A DNA stretch of 64,000 nucleotides from Antarctobacter heliothermus. GTDB lineage: Bacteria; Pseudomonadota; Alphaproteobacteria; Rhodobacterales; Rhodobacteraceae. Positions within the stretch are counted from its first letter, which is position 1. Each line of letters starts with the position of its first letter. Of this stretch, positions 45,021 through 53,925 are shown in pieces. The notes below the pieces were generated by a model. The model was not told the origin of the DNA. It saw only the letters and a list, made by a program, of their open reading frames with translations, and ran no database searches. The translations under genes were made by a program, and so were the position numbers. The stretch covers positions 3,229,001 through 3,293,000 of the forward strand of contig NZ_CP022540.1 of NCBI RefSeq assembly GCF_002237555.1, in the 5' to 3' direction.

Positions 45021-45778
45021 CCCGTGTATTGATCACCGCTGGGGCCGCCGGACTGGGACGCACCATGGCCGAGGGCTGTCTGGACCGCGGTGACCGCGTG
45101 GCGGTTTGCGACGTCGATGCACAGGCTGTGGCCGAGTTTGCCAAGGCCAACCCGGATGCCATCGCGCAAGTTGTCGATGTCACGGATGAAACTGGCATGG
45201 CGCGCTTTCTTGACCATGTCGAACAGGTCTTTGGCGGCATCGATGTTGTTTGCGCCAATGCGGGCACGGGCGGTCCCGCAGGCCGGATTGAAACGCTGGA
45301 TCTGGACGCTTGGCGCGACTGTATCGACGTGAACCTAACCGGAGCCTTTCTGACCTGCCGCTGGGCGGCGCGCCTGATGCGGGCACAGAACAGCGGTGTG
45401 ATTGTGCTGACCAGCTCGACCGCCGGTCTGTTCGGATATCCGTTGCGTGCGCCCTATGCGGCCGCGAAATGGGCCATCGTGGGTCTGACCAAGACGCTGG
45501 CCATGGAACTGGGGCCAGCGGGCGTGCGCGTCAACGCGATCTGCCCCGGTGCCGTCGAAGGCGACCGAATGGACCGGGTTGTGGCGATGGAAAGCGCGGC
45601 CTCGGGTCTGACAGAGGACGCTGTGCGCGCGCAATACGTCAAAGGCGTATCGCTGCGCAGCTGGGTCACGGCCGAGGAGGTGACTGAGACGATGCTGTGG
45701 CTGACCTCACCCGCGGCGCGCAAGATTTCCGGCCAGATCATCGCGATCGACGGGCATACCGAAACACTGGTGCCGTGA
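45017..45778 (+). CDS. Short-chain dehydrogenase/reductase
   Basis: NAD(P)-dependent oxidoreductase of 253 residues with a Rossmann fold. Visible: TAGAAGLGRTMAEGCLDRG (cofactor loop), CDVDA (acidic residue suggests NAD), VCANAG, catalytic LTSSTAGLFGYPLRAPYAAAKWA (Ser, Tyr, Lys) and VNAICPGAVEGDRM. The substrate is unknown. It overlaps the lipoprotein gene and is followed after 93 bases by carnitine dehydrogenase, so a 3-hydroxy acid or carnitine-derived substrate is possible. Confidence 0.88.
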   Translation: MTRVLITAGAAGLGRTMAEGCLDRGDRVAVCDVDAQAVAEFAKANPDAIAQVVDVTDETGMARFLDHVEQVFGGIDVVCANAGTGGPAGRIETLDLDAWRDCIDVNLTGAFLTCRWAARLMRAQNSGVIVLTSSTAGLFGYPLRAPYAAAKWAIVGLTKTLAMELGPAGVRVNAICPGAVEGDRMDRVVAMESAASGLTEDAVRAQYVKGVSLRSWVTAEEVTETMLWLTSPAARKISGQIIAIDGHTETLVP

Positions 45779-45871
45779 CGGGTTCTGCATGATCAACCGC
45801 CCTTTCTGCCGGGTGTGCTGGCGCGTAGACTGCAATTTGGGCGCACTGTCATCGCAATGAAGGAGAGGCAA

Positions 45872-47281
45872 GTGGCTAGACGGGCAGCGATCATTGGTGG
45901 CGGCGTCATTGGCGGCGGCTGGGCGGCGCGCTTTGCGCTCATGGGCTGGGAGGTGCGGGTGTTCGACCCGGACCCCGAGGCAAAACGCAAGATCTCTGAG
46001 GTCGTGGCGGGGGCGGCGCGGGCGTTGCCGATGCTCTATGAAACGTCGATGCCGCCATTGGGGTCTATCAGTTTTCACGCCACCGTCGCCGAGGCGGTCG
46101 AGGGGGCGGACTACATCCAGGAAAGCGTGCCAGAGCGGCTGGATCTGAAGCACAAGGTCTACGCCGAGATCCAGAAAACCGCCTCTGACAGCGCGGTTCT
46201 GGCCTCGTCTACCAGCGGGTTCAAGCCCTCGGAGTTGCAAGAGGGCGCCGCGCGGCCCGGTCAGATCATAGTCGCGCATCCGTTCAACCCGGTCTACTTG
46301 CTGCCACTGGTGGAACTGGTGCCGGGGCCGCAGGGCGCACCGGAAATTGTCACGACCGCGCGCAGTATCCTGACAGAGATCGGCATGTTCCCTCTGCATG
46401 TCCGGGCGGAGATCGACGCCCATATTGCCGACCGTTTCCTAGAGGCGGTCTGGCGTGAGGCGCTGTGGCTGGTCAAGGACGGCATCGCCACAACCGAAGA
46501 AATCGATAACGCGATCCGCTATGGCTTTGGCCTGCGTTGGGCCCAGATGGGCCTGTTTGAGACGTACCGCGTGGCGGGCGGTGAGGCGGGGATGCGGCAC
46601 TTCATGGCGCAGTTCGGGCCGGCGCTTGAATGGCCATGGACCAAGCTGATGGATGTCCCCGAGTTCACAGATGAGCTGGTTGACCTGATCGCTGGGCAAT
46701 CCGACGCACAATCCGGCCACTTGTCGATCCGTGCGCTGGAACGGCTGCGGGATGACAACCTTGTGGCGATCCTGCGTGCATTGAAGGGACAAGAAGCAGG
46801 TGCAGGCAAGTTGATTGCGGATCATGACGCGCAGATGCGCGCGCCATTGGAAGGGTCTGTGCCGTTGGTTACGGTACGCCGCGTCGTACCGGTGGACTGG
46901 ACTGACGTGAACGGCCACATGAATGAAGGGCGGTATGGGCAGGTCTTTTCGGACGCCAGCGAAGAACTGATGATTCATGTCGGCGCTGACCGGGCCTATA
47001 TCGACGCGGGCCACAGTTATTTCACCGCTGAAGCCAACGTTAAGTATCTATCGGAAACCCATGCAGGAGAAACGATTTTTGTAGAAACCAAGGTGCTTTT
47101 GGGTGAGGGCAAAAAACTGCGCCTTTGGCATGAAATGAAACGCGCACAGGACGGCGAACTGCTGGCAACCTGTGATCAGTTCCTGCTACATGTTTCATTG
47201 GACACCCGGCGGAGTTGCCCGCCACTGAATCACGTCCGTGACCGGGTTGAACATTTGGCGCGGATGCACGCCGAGGCGTGA
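45872..47281 (+). CDS. lcdH: L-carnitine dehydrogenase fused to a hotdog thioesterase
   Basis: Oxidises L-carnitine to 3-dehydrocarnitine, a step toward glycine betaine. It has 469 residues. Residues about 1-320 form a 3-hydroxyacyl-CoA dehydrogenase-type unit (AIIGGGVIGGGWAARFALMGWEVRVFD; VAHPFNPVYLLPLVELVPG; ADRFLEAVWREALWLVKDG). From about 330 (VTVRRVVPVDWTDVNGHMNEGRYGQVFSDASEEL) a hotdog thioesterase is fused, the arrangement known for Rhodobacteraceae and thought to cleave betainyl-CoA. The GTG at 45872 follows AAGGAGAGGCAA; an ATG lies five codons upstream. It links the operon to the betaine genes at the left edge. Confidence 0.88.
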   Translation: MARRAAIIGGGVIGGGWAARFALMGWEVRVFDPDPEAKRKISEVVAGAARALPMLYETSMPPLGSISFHATVAEAVEGADYIQESVPERLDLKHKVYAEIQKTASDSAVLASSTSGFKPSELQEGAARPGQIIVAHPFNPVYLLPLVELVPGPQGAPEIVTTARSILTEIGMFPLHVRAEIDAHIADRFLEAVWREALWLVKDGIATTEEIDNAIRYGFGLRWAQMGLFETYRVAGGEAGMRHFMAQFGPALEWPWTKLMDVPEFTDELVDLIAGQSDAQSGHLSIRALERLRDDNLVAILRALKGQEAGAGKLIADHDAQMRAPLEGSVPLVTVRRVVPVDWTDVNGHMNEGRYGQVFSDASEELMIHVGADRAYIDAGHSYFTAEANVKYLSETHAGETIFVETKVLLGEGKKLRLWHEMKRAQDGELLATCDQFLLHVSLDTRRSCPPLNHVRDRVEHLARMHAEA

Positions 47282-47338
47282 GAGAATTCCCTCTCATCTG
47301 TCTCGGCGTTATCAGACGAATTAGAGACAGGGGAAACG

Positions 47339-48607
47339 ATGGACGATCGGCGCTTTCTGACAGAATTATTTGAAACAGCTGTTGCGGCGGCTGATCCGCT
47401 GAAGGCGCTTGAAGGTGTTCTGCCAGACAAGCCGAAAGGGCGGACCATTGTCGTGGCTCTTGGCAAAGGGGCGGCGCAACTGGCGGCGGCTTTTGAGACG
47501 CTCTGGGACGCACCGGTCGAGGGGGTGGTCGTGACGCGGTATGGGTATGCTGCGCCTTGTCGGCATCTGCCGGTGCTAGAGGCGTCCCATCCTGTGCCGG
47601 ACGCCTCCGGGATGCGGGCCAGTGCGGCTGTGATGCAGGCGGTTTCCGGCCTGACAGAGGATGATCTGGTCGTCGCGCTGGTCTGTGGCGGTGGGTCGGC
47701 CCTGCTGCCTGCCCCGCCAGAGGGAATGACGCTTGAAGACGAACAGGCGTTGAACCGTGCGCTGTTGGCCTCTGGTGCGCCTATCGGGGTGATGAACGCC
47801 ATTCGCAAACATGTGAGCACGATAAAAGGCGGGCGCTTGGCAGCGGCGGCTTTTCCTGCGCGGGTGGTTTCGCTGGTCGTATCGGATGTGCCGGGGGACG
47901 ATCCGGCGCAGGTGGCGTCGGGCCCGACGGTCCCTGACAGTGTAACCCGCAGTGATGCACTGGCGATGATTGAGGCGAGAAATATCAAGATACCTGAAGG
48001 GATTATGGCGCATATTTCACGTGACGAGTGCGCCGCGCCCACCCCTGCGGACCCAGTTTTTTCCCGCAATGAAGTCCGAGTTATCGCCTCGGCCCGTCTG
48101 TCGTTGGAGGCGGCGGCGGCCCGTGTTGAGGCGCAGGGGATAAATGCGGCGATCCTGTCGGACGCCATTGAAGGCGAAGCCTATGACGTGGGACGTGTCC
48201 ACGCGGCGCTGGCAAGCGAAGTCGCCCTGCGCGGCCGCCCCTTCACCGCCCCCGTGGTGATCCTTTCCGGGGGGGAGACAACGGTCACTCTGGGGGCGAA
48301 ACCCGGGCGTGGCGGGCGCAACACGGCGTTCCTGATGGGATTGGCCGAGGGGCTAGAGGGCGTTTGCGGGGTCACCGCCTTGGCCGCCGACACCGATGGG
48401 ATTGACGGCACCGAAGATAACGCGGGTGCTTTTGTCGACGGCGGCAGTTTCGACCGGTTGCGCGGCCTTGGGCAGGATCCGATGGGATTTGTGCAGCGAC
48501 AAGACCCTTATAGCGCCTTTGAGGTACTAGGGGACATTTACGCGCCCGGTCCGACGGGGACAAACGTGAATGATTTCAGGGCGATATTGATTAATCCTCA
48601 GACGTAG
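47339..48607 (+). CDS. Glycerate 2-kinase (type II, MOFRL family)
   Basis: Phosphorylates D-glycerate, feeding the serine-type or glyoxylate pathways. It has 422 residues. The N-terminal GCK domain is visible (VVALGKGAAQLAAAFE, ASHPVPDASGMRASAAVMQ, VCGGGSALLPAPPEGMTLEDEQ, NAIRKHVSTIKGGRLA) and the C-terminal MOFRL domain has ILSGGETTVTLGAKPGRGGRNTAFLMGLA, DTDGIDGTEDNAGAFVDG and GPTGTNVNDFRAI. It starts after AGGGGAAACG and ends overlapping the convergent sulfotransferase-like gene by 10 bases. Confidence 0.93.
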   Translation: MDDRRFLTELFETAVAAADPLKALEGVLPDKPKGRTIVVALGKGAAQLAAAFETLWDAPVEGVVVTRYGYAAPCRHLPVLEASHPVPDASGMRASAAVMQAVSGLTEDDLVVALVCGGGSALLPAPPEGMTLEDEQALNRALLASGAPIGVMNAIRKHVSTIKGGRLAAAAFPARVVSLVVSDVPGDDPAQVASGPTVPDSVTRSDALAMIEARNIKIPEGIMAHISRDECAAPTPADPVFSRNEVRVIASARLSLEAAAARVEAQGINAAILSDAIEGEAYDVGRVHAALASEVALRGRPFTAPVVILSGGETTVTLGAKPGRGGRNTAFLMGLAEGLEGVCGVTALAADTDGIDGTEDNAGAFVDGGSFDRLRGLGQDPMGFVQRQDPYSAFEVLGDIYAPGPTGTNVNDFRAILINPQT

Positions 48608-49347
48608 TCATAGCCTAGGCGAGCTTCTGTCGCCAGATCCAGAGTTTGCCGCAAGAACGCCAGGTCGGGGTCTGACAACGCCTTGGGCGTGTCGGGCCGC
48701 GTCTCTACCGCTGGCTGAAACTTGGAACCAAGCCGCTTGTGCACTGGACGCAATTCGCCGTCACGGGGCGGCAAGCCCAGCCCTGCGTGGACCGCATCCA
48801 GAAACGCCTCGGGTGCGGCCTGTACTGACTCCAGACGGCACAAGACCACGGTACACCCCCGGCGGTAATGGGACAGCAGTCCCTGCAATTTCGCGCGTCG
48901 GAGGGTAAGGAGGTTGGGAAAGGCCTGTCCGGTGATCGGATGGCGGTCATGCTGTAGGGGCTGGCCCAATCCGCCGTGTTCGGCGACCTGCGGAAAATAC
49001 CGTTTGCGGTCCGCCACAGTGCGCCACGGAGCCCGGATAAAGTCCGCAAAGTCCATGGCTTGCATTGCGGGTGGGCAGTGCCAAGGCTTGGCATGCATGG
49101 ACAGGGCCCAACTGCGGGCGTCGCGCAGGGTGCAGACGACCGCAAGATCCTTGGGGATTGCAGTCATCAGGGGAAACCCGTGTTTCCAGCCAAAATCCTC
49201 GACCGGCTTGAGCGGAGAGTTGCGGCCCAGAAGGCGCTTGATGAAATTGGTCCCCGAAGAGCGCTCTCCAAAAACCTGAAAGCGGGTTGGCGGGCCGTGG
49301 GGCCGGGTGACCTGCCAGCCGATATCGCGAAATTCGGGATCGATCAT
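48598..49347 (-). CDS. Sulfotransferase-like P-loop protein
   Basis: Protein of 249 residues. The N-terminal RFQVFGERSSGTNFIKRLLG (about 21-40) resembles the 5'-phosphosulfate loop of sulfotransferases, and VCTLRDARSWALSM is like the 3'-phosphate-binding segment. The substrate is unknown; a glycan or capsule sugar is plausible because a glycosyltransferase-like gene is divergent 117 bases away. Some residues of the classic loop differ, so enzymatic activity is inferred. The stop overlaps the glycerate-kinase end. Confidence 0.65.
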   Translation of the reverse strand: MIDPEFRDIGWQVTRPHGPPTRFQVFGERSSGTNFIKRLLGRNSPLKPVEDFGWKHGFPLMTAIPKDLAVVCTLRDARSWALSMHAKPWHCPPAMQAMDFADFIRAPWRTVADRKRYFPQVAEHGGLGQPLQHDRHPITGQAFPNLLTLRRAKLQGLLSHYRRGCTVVLCRLESVQAAPEAFLDAVHAGLGLPPRDGELRPVHKRLGSKFQPAVETRPDTPKALSDPDLAFLRQTLDLATEARLGYDYV

Positions 49348-49463
49348 GGGTTTGACTGCCTGTTTTCCAACAAGGTAGCGGCAAGACTTTCAAAATGCGA
49401 TTCCCGAGTTGCACGGCCTGGGGTAGGCTGGCGACAAAACAACAGACGAAGAGGCCAGAGCAG

Positions 49464-50339
49464 ATGCAATCGGTTGCGGCGGCGCTGACCATGGTGCGTG
49501 GGGATGCGTTCTTTCTGAAGGCATGGCTGCGTCACTACGGTGAAACCTTGGGGCGCGAGAATTGCTATATCGTCAACCACGGTCGTGGTGGGGATGTGGC
49601 TGATCTTGCAGAAGGATGTAATATCATTGGGATACCCGGTGATCCTCATCCAAATTTCGACATGAAACGCTGGCGAATGCTGAACAACCTCGTTCAGGGT
49701 CTGCGCTGTTACTACACCCATGTGGTTGTCGGTGACGTGGATGAACTTGTGGTGGTGGATCCAGCACATGGTGGCTCGTTGCTGGACTACCTCAAAGAGG
49801 CGCGCCCGAAACGCATTCTAACCCCTTTGGGGTTGGAGGTGATCCATCGTACCGACATCGAGGACACGCCGATCAGTGGCCCAATCCTCGGACCGCGTCG
49901 GCACGTCCGCCTTGCGCCGCATTACTCCAAACCCTGCGTGATCAGCCACGGTGCTAAAATTGCACGCGGCGGCCATTTCACCCAGTATGAGCACCTGATT
50001 GCCCCGGACGAACTGTATCTATTCCACCTGAAATTCTGTGATTTTTCCAATTACACAGCCACTATGAACGCCCGGAACAAGGTGACGGAAGAGGTGGGCA
50101 CGGGCATACAGGACACCGCCATCGGGCGTCATTGGTTTGCCGAGGCACGCGGCGAAGATCGCGAGGTGTTTGACGCCTTCACGAGGTTGCCCATGCAGGA
50201 CGGATTTGATCTGTCGTGGGTGCGAAAACGCATGAAACGCAGCTGGGCTCCGCGCGGCGAAACCGGGTTTCATGCCTTCAAACGACCGGATTATGACGGG
50301 CAATATCTGTTGCCTGATCGCTTTGTCGGGGTGATCTGA
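49464..50339 (+). CDS. Glycosyltransferase-like protein (GT2/GT92-type)
   Basis: Protein of 291 residues. Sequence such as LTMVRGDAFFLKAWLRHYGETLGRENCYIVNHG, DVDELVVVDPAHGG (DxD-like) and RHVRLAPHYSKPCVISHG matches the family of glycosyltransferases resembling DUF23/GT92 and capsule-type enzymes. The DVDE motif fits metal-nucleotide binding. No membrane segment. The ATG at 49464 follows AGAGCAG. It is divergent from the sulfotransferase-like gene, so the two may act together in modifying a surface glycan. Confidence 0.7.
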   Translation: MQSVAAALTMVRGDAFFLKAWLRHYGETLGRENCYIVNHGRGGDVADLAEGCNIIGIPGDPHPNFDMKRWRMLNNLVQGLRCYYTHVVVGDVDELVVVDPAHGGSLLDYLKEARPKRILTPLGLEVIHRTDIEDTPISGPILGPRRHVRLAPHYSKPCVISHGAKIARGGHFTQYEHLIAPDELYLFHLKFCDFSNYTATMNARNKVTEEVGTGIQDTAIGRHWFAEARGEDREVFDAFTRLPMQDGFDLSWVRKRMKRSWAPRGETGFHAFKRPDYDGQYLLPDRFVGVI

Positions 50340-50345
50340 GCGGCG

Positions 50346-50888
50346 TTAACCGCGTGACGATGTAAAGCGGATCTGGTCGATATCAAGGCCGGGAAATACG
50401 TCGCCGACCAGGTCGCCGGCTTTTGCCAGAAACCCTTGCGAATGCCCATCCAGCAAATCGTAGCCCAGGATGTAGATCGCGTCGGGTGTGTAGAACATGG
50501 CGAAGGCAAGTGCCGCGCCCATGACATAGGCCCGCCCGTTCTTACGTCCAACGCCTGCGGTCAGGGCCGTCCGAATGACCTGAATCGTCAACATGACCAG
50601 CGTCGCGGCCAACGCGGCGGTCAGGATGGACAGGATCATCTGTTGCGTATCTGCGGCTAGTCCTTGTTGACGCAGAGTCGCTTCGATCACAGCGCGATTG
50701 GTGGCGATCGCCGCAGTCATATAGGCCGCGCCGAACCCCAGTAGCGCCGCGGTCACGACCTTGGGTTGGGTCCTGTTGCGGTGGTTTGGGCCACCGCACT
50801 GTGCTGTTGGGTCGATCTGCCGGACCCGGCGGCTGAAATCACCGTGGTCTTGCTTGCGAAAGGCGGAGGGGCGATAGGGCATTGTCAT
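50346..50888 (-). CDS. Membrane protein of unknown function
   Basis: Protein of 180 residues. The first 40 are polar and basic, then three hydrophobic segments follow (VTAALLGFGAAYMTAAIAT; MILSILTAALAATLVMLTIQVI; AYVMGAALAFAMFYTPDAIYIL). No family recognised. The start could be the first or the third codon. It is convergent with the glycosyltransferase-like gene across six bases. Confidence 0.55.
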   Translation of the reverse strand: MTMPYRPSAFRKQDHGDFSRRVRQIDPTAQCGGPNHRNRTQPKVVTAALLGFGAAYMTAAIATNRAVIEATLRQQGLAADTQQMILSILTAALAATLVMLTIQVIRTALTAGVGRKNGRAYVMGAALAFAMFYTPDAIYILGYDLLDGHSQGFLAKAGDLVGDVFPGLDIDQIRFTSSRG

Positions 50889-51009
50889 GCCCCAATGGTT
50901 AACGCGCGATTGCGGCGAGATTTTCGGAGAATTGTGGCCGAAAGTCGGTTTTTGCCCTCAATTCATGCGGGTTTGTCATCAAACCCGCGAAAACCCCGCC
51001 CGCATGGCA

Positions 51010-52380
51010 CTAGCGGATCGCGTCAAGGATACGCGCCCAACTGCGGATGCCCTTATGAAAACTCTCGACGTCGTATTTCTCATTCGGTGAGTGGATCTGG
51101 TCGTCGTCCTTGCCCCAACCCACCAACATCGAATCCATACCTAGGATCTTCTTGAAATAGCCCGCAACCGGGATCGACCCGCCGCAGCCGGTAAAGGCGG
51201 CGTCATATCCCCATTCCGCGACCAGCACGCTGCGCGCCGCCTCAAACGCCGGGTGCGTCGTCTGCATCTGGCTGGCGGGCGAAGCACCGTGACCGTGGAA
51301 ATCTGCCTTGACGTCCTCGGGCAATTGCGCGCGCACCCAGTCACGGAAATGCTCTCGCAGTTTGTGCGGATCCTGCTGGCCGACAAGGCGAAAGCTGACC
51401 TTGGCCGAGACCTTGGAGGGCAGAACCGTCTTGAACCCGTCGCCGGTGTAACCGCCGATGATGCCGTTGACCTCAGCAGTGGGGCGCGACCAGATCATTT
51501 CCAGCGCCGAACGGTTCTGTTCCCCGGCGGGCTTGGCCAGACCGACATCGCCAAGGAAAGTAGCGTGGTCGAAATTCAACGCGTCCCACTGTTCCTTGAT
51601 GTCATCCGAAAGATCAGGAACGTCGTCGTAGAAATGTGGCACCTGAATGCGCCCGTTGGCGTCATGCAGATTGCCAAGAATGCGGCAAAGGTGGGTGATC
51701 GGGTTGGCAGCCGCACCGCCGTACATACCCGAGTGCAGATCCTTGGCGGGGCCGGTCAAGGTAATTTCCTCACCCAGCAGTCCGCGCAACTGTGTGATGA
51801 TCGACGGCACACGGCTTTCAAACAGGCCGGTGTCGCAGATCAGGGCCAGATCGGCCTTCAGTTCATCCTTGTTGGACTCAAGAAAGGGGATCAATGACGG
51901 CGATCCGCTTTCCTCTTCGCCTTCGAAGAAAAAGGTGATGCGGCAGGGCATGGTGCCGTGGACGGATTTCCACGCCCGGCACGCTTCGACAAAGCTCATC
52001 AGCTGGCCCTTGTCATCGGACGCGCCGCGGCCGCGGATCACCTTGCCTTTGGCGGTGTCCTCGATCTGCGGGTCAAATGGATCGCGGTCCCACAGGGTCA
52101 GCGGGTCGACCGGCTGCACATCGTAGTGGCCATAGAACAGCACATGGGGGCCGTCGCCCTCGACATGACCGACAACCATCGGGTGGCCGGGCGTTTCGCG
52201 CGTCTCGGCCGCAATGCCAAGACTCTTCAGGTCGGCGACCAGCCAATCGGCGGCCTGCTGGCACTTGTCGGCATAGGCCGGATCGGTCGAGATTGACGGG
52301 ATGCGCAATAGCGCCATCAACCGGTCCAGAGCTGCGGGCAGGTCGGAATCGATCTGGGAAAGGGTGGCGTCAAGGGACAT
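51010..52380 (-). CDS. M20-family dipeptidase
   Basis: Metallodipeptidase of 456 residues of the ArgE/DapE/carnosinase-like group. Zinc-binding and catalytic motifs: VLFYGHYDVQPVDP, GRGASDDKGQLMSFVEACRAW, FFFEGEEESGSPSLIPFLE and GCGGSIPVAGYFKKILGMDSMLVGWGKDDDQIHSPNEKYDV. The lid domain is complete (LHSGMYGGAAANPITHLC). Full length. AGGAGAG precedes the ATG at 52380. It stands alone between a membrane-protein gene and the anti-sigma gene. Confidence 0.93.
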   Translation of the reverse strand: MSLDATLSQIDSDLPAALDRLMALLRIPSISTDPAYADKCQQAADWLVADLKSLGIAAETRETPGHPMVVGHVEGDGPHVLFYGHYDVQPVDPLTLWDRDPFDPQIEDTAKGKVIRGRGASDDKGQLMSFVEACRAWKSVHGTMPCRITFFFEGEEESGSPSLIPFLESNKDELKADLALICDTGLFESRVPSIITQLRGLLGEEITLTGPAKDLHSGMYGGAAANPITHLCRILGNLHDANGRIQVPHFYDDVPDLSDDIKEQWDALNFDHATFLGDVGLAKPAGEQNRSALEMIWSRPTAEVNGIIGGYTGDGFKTVLPSKVSAKVSFRLVGQQDPHKLREHFRDWVRAQLPEDVKADFHGHGASPASQMQTTHPAFEAARSVLVAEWGYDAAFTGCGGSIPVAGYFKKILGMDSMLVGWGKDDDQIHSPNEKYDVESFHKGIRSWARILDAIR

Positions 52381-52445
52381 GAGACTCTCCTGCTGATTTT
52401 GACGCGGACCCTAGCAGAGGGCAGGGCACTGTCCAGCAGATCGGC

Positions 52446-53120
52446 TCAAAGGGCGACCAGCGCGGCCGCCGCCAGAACCTCACCCGTGGGGGCCCCGGTG
52501 GGAGAGCCGCCGGGCGGCTCATCCGACACGGCCAGAGCCGCACCAGTCAATTGCGCGACAAGGTCGGGTGACAGCGCAATCCGGGTGCTGTCTGTCTCTG
52601 GCAACACGCCCAGCGACACAGGCGCAGGCGCGCCATCGGCGATCAGCCACAATTCCAGCGCACGGCCGGGGCGCGGTCCGCCCTCAAGCCGGGCAAGCAC
52701 CAGTTCGTCGCCTGTGACCGTCGCATCAAATCGCAAGGTTCCGTCCGTCGAGGCAATCTGTGCCCCGAACTCTGGCCCCTTCAGCAGCGATGGCAGGGGT
52801 GAGAGGACCACAAGCGCCGCCACGGTCGCCAGACCCAGCCCGGTGCCCAGCCACCAGCGCCGGGTCGGCGACTCTGGTGTGCCGCCCAAAGTCGCCAGCA
52901 ACGCACGTCTGGTTTTGGCGGCGGGCGGAATGTCCTCCAGCTCATCGGCCATCGGCGCCAGCCGCGCCTCCCAGTCGCGCACGCGGGCGGCAAAGACCGG
53001 GTCGTCAATGACGCGGCGGTCCATGGCGCGTTCAATATCCGGGGACAGAAGGCGCAATACATATTCGCCGGCCATCAGGTCATCATCGTCATCGGGCATC
53101 TCAGGCAGGTCGGCGCTCAT
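52446..53120 (-). CDS. Anti-sigma factor (RskA-like)
   Basis: Membrane-bound regulator of the adjacent ECF sigma factor. It has 224 residues: an acidic N-terminal cytoplasmic part of anti-sigma type (MAGEYVLRLLSPDIERAMDRRVIDDPVFAARVRDWE), one membrane segment (WLGTGLGLATVAALVVLSPL), and an exported C-terminal RskA-like domain (LVLARLEGGPRPGRALELWLIADGAPAPVSLGVLPE). The ATG overlaps the sigma-factor stop by four bases, a usual arrangement. No zinc HxxxCxxC motif is seen. Confidence 0.85.
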   Translation of the reverse strand: MSADLPEMPDDDDDLMAGEYVLRLLSPDIERAMDRRVIDDPVFAARVRDWEARLAPMADELEDIPPAAKTRRALLATLGGTPESPTRRWWLGTGLGLATVAALVVLSPLPSLLKGPEFGAQIASTDGTLRFDATVTGDELVLARLEGGPRPGRALELWLIADGAPAPVSLGVLPETDSTRIALSPDLVAQLTGAALAVSDEPPGGSPTGAPTGEVLAAAALVAL

Positions 53121-53665
53121 CGGGACATGCACTCCCTCAGGCTTTGCAGGCTGCGGCGCAGCCAAGTCCGCATGGTATTCAACGGCACGTCGAACCGGGC
53201 GGCAAGATCGGAATAGCTTTTGCCTTCGAGATAGGCACCGCGCACCGCAATGGCCCGGTCGCCGGGCAATTCATGCAGGCACGCCACGATTCTGCGGCTT
53301 TCTGAGGCGGCGATGGTCGCGGCTTCGGGGCCGGGGCGGGTATCGGGCAGGACATCGGTTTCTGTGCCCACCTTGCCGGTTTGCGACTTTTGACGCGCGC
53401 GCAGGCGGTCGATGGCAATGTTGCGCGCCACGGTAATCAGCCAAGTCATCGGGCTGTGGCCGGTCACGGCATAACGATCGGCTTTGTTCCAGACCCGCAA
53501 GAAAACCTCTTGCAAGGTGTCCTCGGCCTCTTGCCGGTCCTTGAGCACCGAGTGGCAGACAGCCAGCAGTTTGGCGCTGGTCGCGTCATACAGAGCGGCA
53601 AAGGCCGTCCTGTCGCGCAAGGCGATGCGCCCGATCAATGTCTCTATGTCGCCACGAGTTGTCAT
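53117..53665 (-). CDS. ECF-family RNA polymerase sigma factor
   Basis: Sigma-70 family, extracytoplasmic function type, 182 residues. Region 2 is FAALYDATSAKLLAVCHSVLKDRQEAEDTLQEVFLRVW with NIAIDRLRARQ, and region 4 is CLHELPGDRAIAVRGAYLEGKSYSDLAARFDVPLNTMRTWLRRSLQSLRE. The ATG at 53665 follows GGAGCGCGC. It is co-transcribed with the anti-sigma gene and divergent from hemA. The stimulus is unknown; I could not identify an autoregulatory ECF promoter. Confidence 0.9.
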   Translation of the reverse strand: MTTRGDIETLIGRIALRDRTAFAALYDATSAKLLAVCHSVLKDRQEAEDTLQEVFLRVWNKADRYAVTGHSPMTWLITVARNIAIDRLRARQKSQTGKVGTETDVLPDTRPGPEAATIAASESRRIVACLHELPGDRAIAVRGAYLEGKSYSDLAARFDVPLNTMRTWLRRSLQSLRECMSR

Positions 53666-53781
53666 GCGCGCTCCGGTCTGCAAGGACAGAGACTCTAGTG
53701 CCACCGGAGGCCAAGACAATACAATCATGTTTCCGATATGCGTCATTTCGTTTCGTCAATGCGCGTGTTCGCGGGTATCCT

Positions 53782-53795
53782 TTGATTCAGATCAA
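53782..53795. promoter_or_regulatory. FnrL/FNR-type box (TTGAT-N4-ATCAA) upstream of hemA
   Basis: TTGATTCAGATCAA is a perfect FNR consensus dyad, 131 bases before the hemA start and 117 bases from the ECF sigma start. FnrL control of hemA is known in Rhodobacter sphaeroides, which supports function here. Confidence 0.8.
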
Positions 53796-53925
53796 GGATG
53801 CGACGCTTGGTCCGGACCTAAACGGTAGACAGAATTGACCGTGGGCTTTAGGCATTCATGAACTTGAATAAGCTGTGCCCGCAGCACCGGCTCGAAACGG
53901 GGCCGAAAGTAGAAGGAGGATCCCG

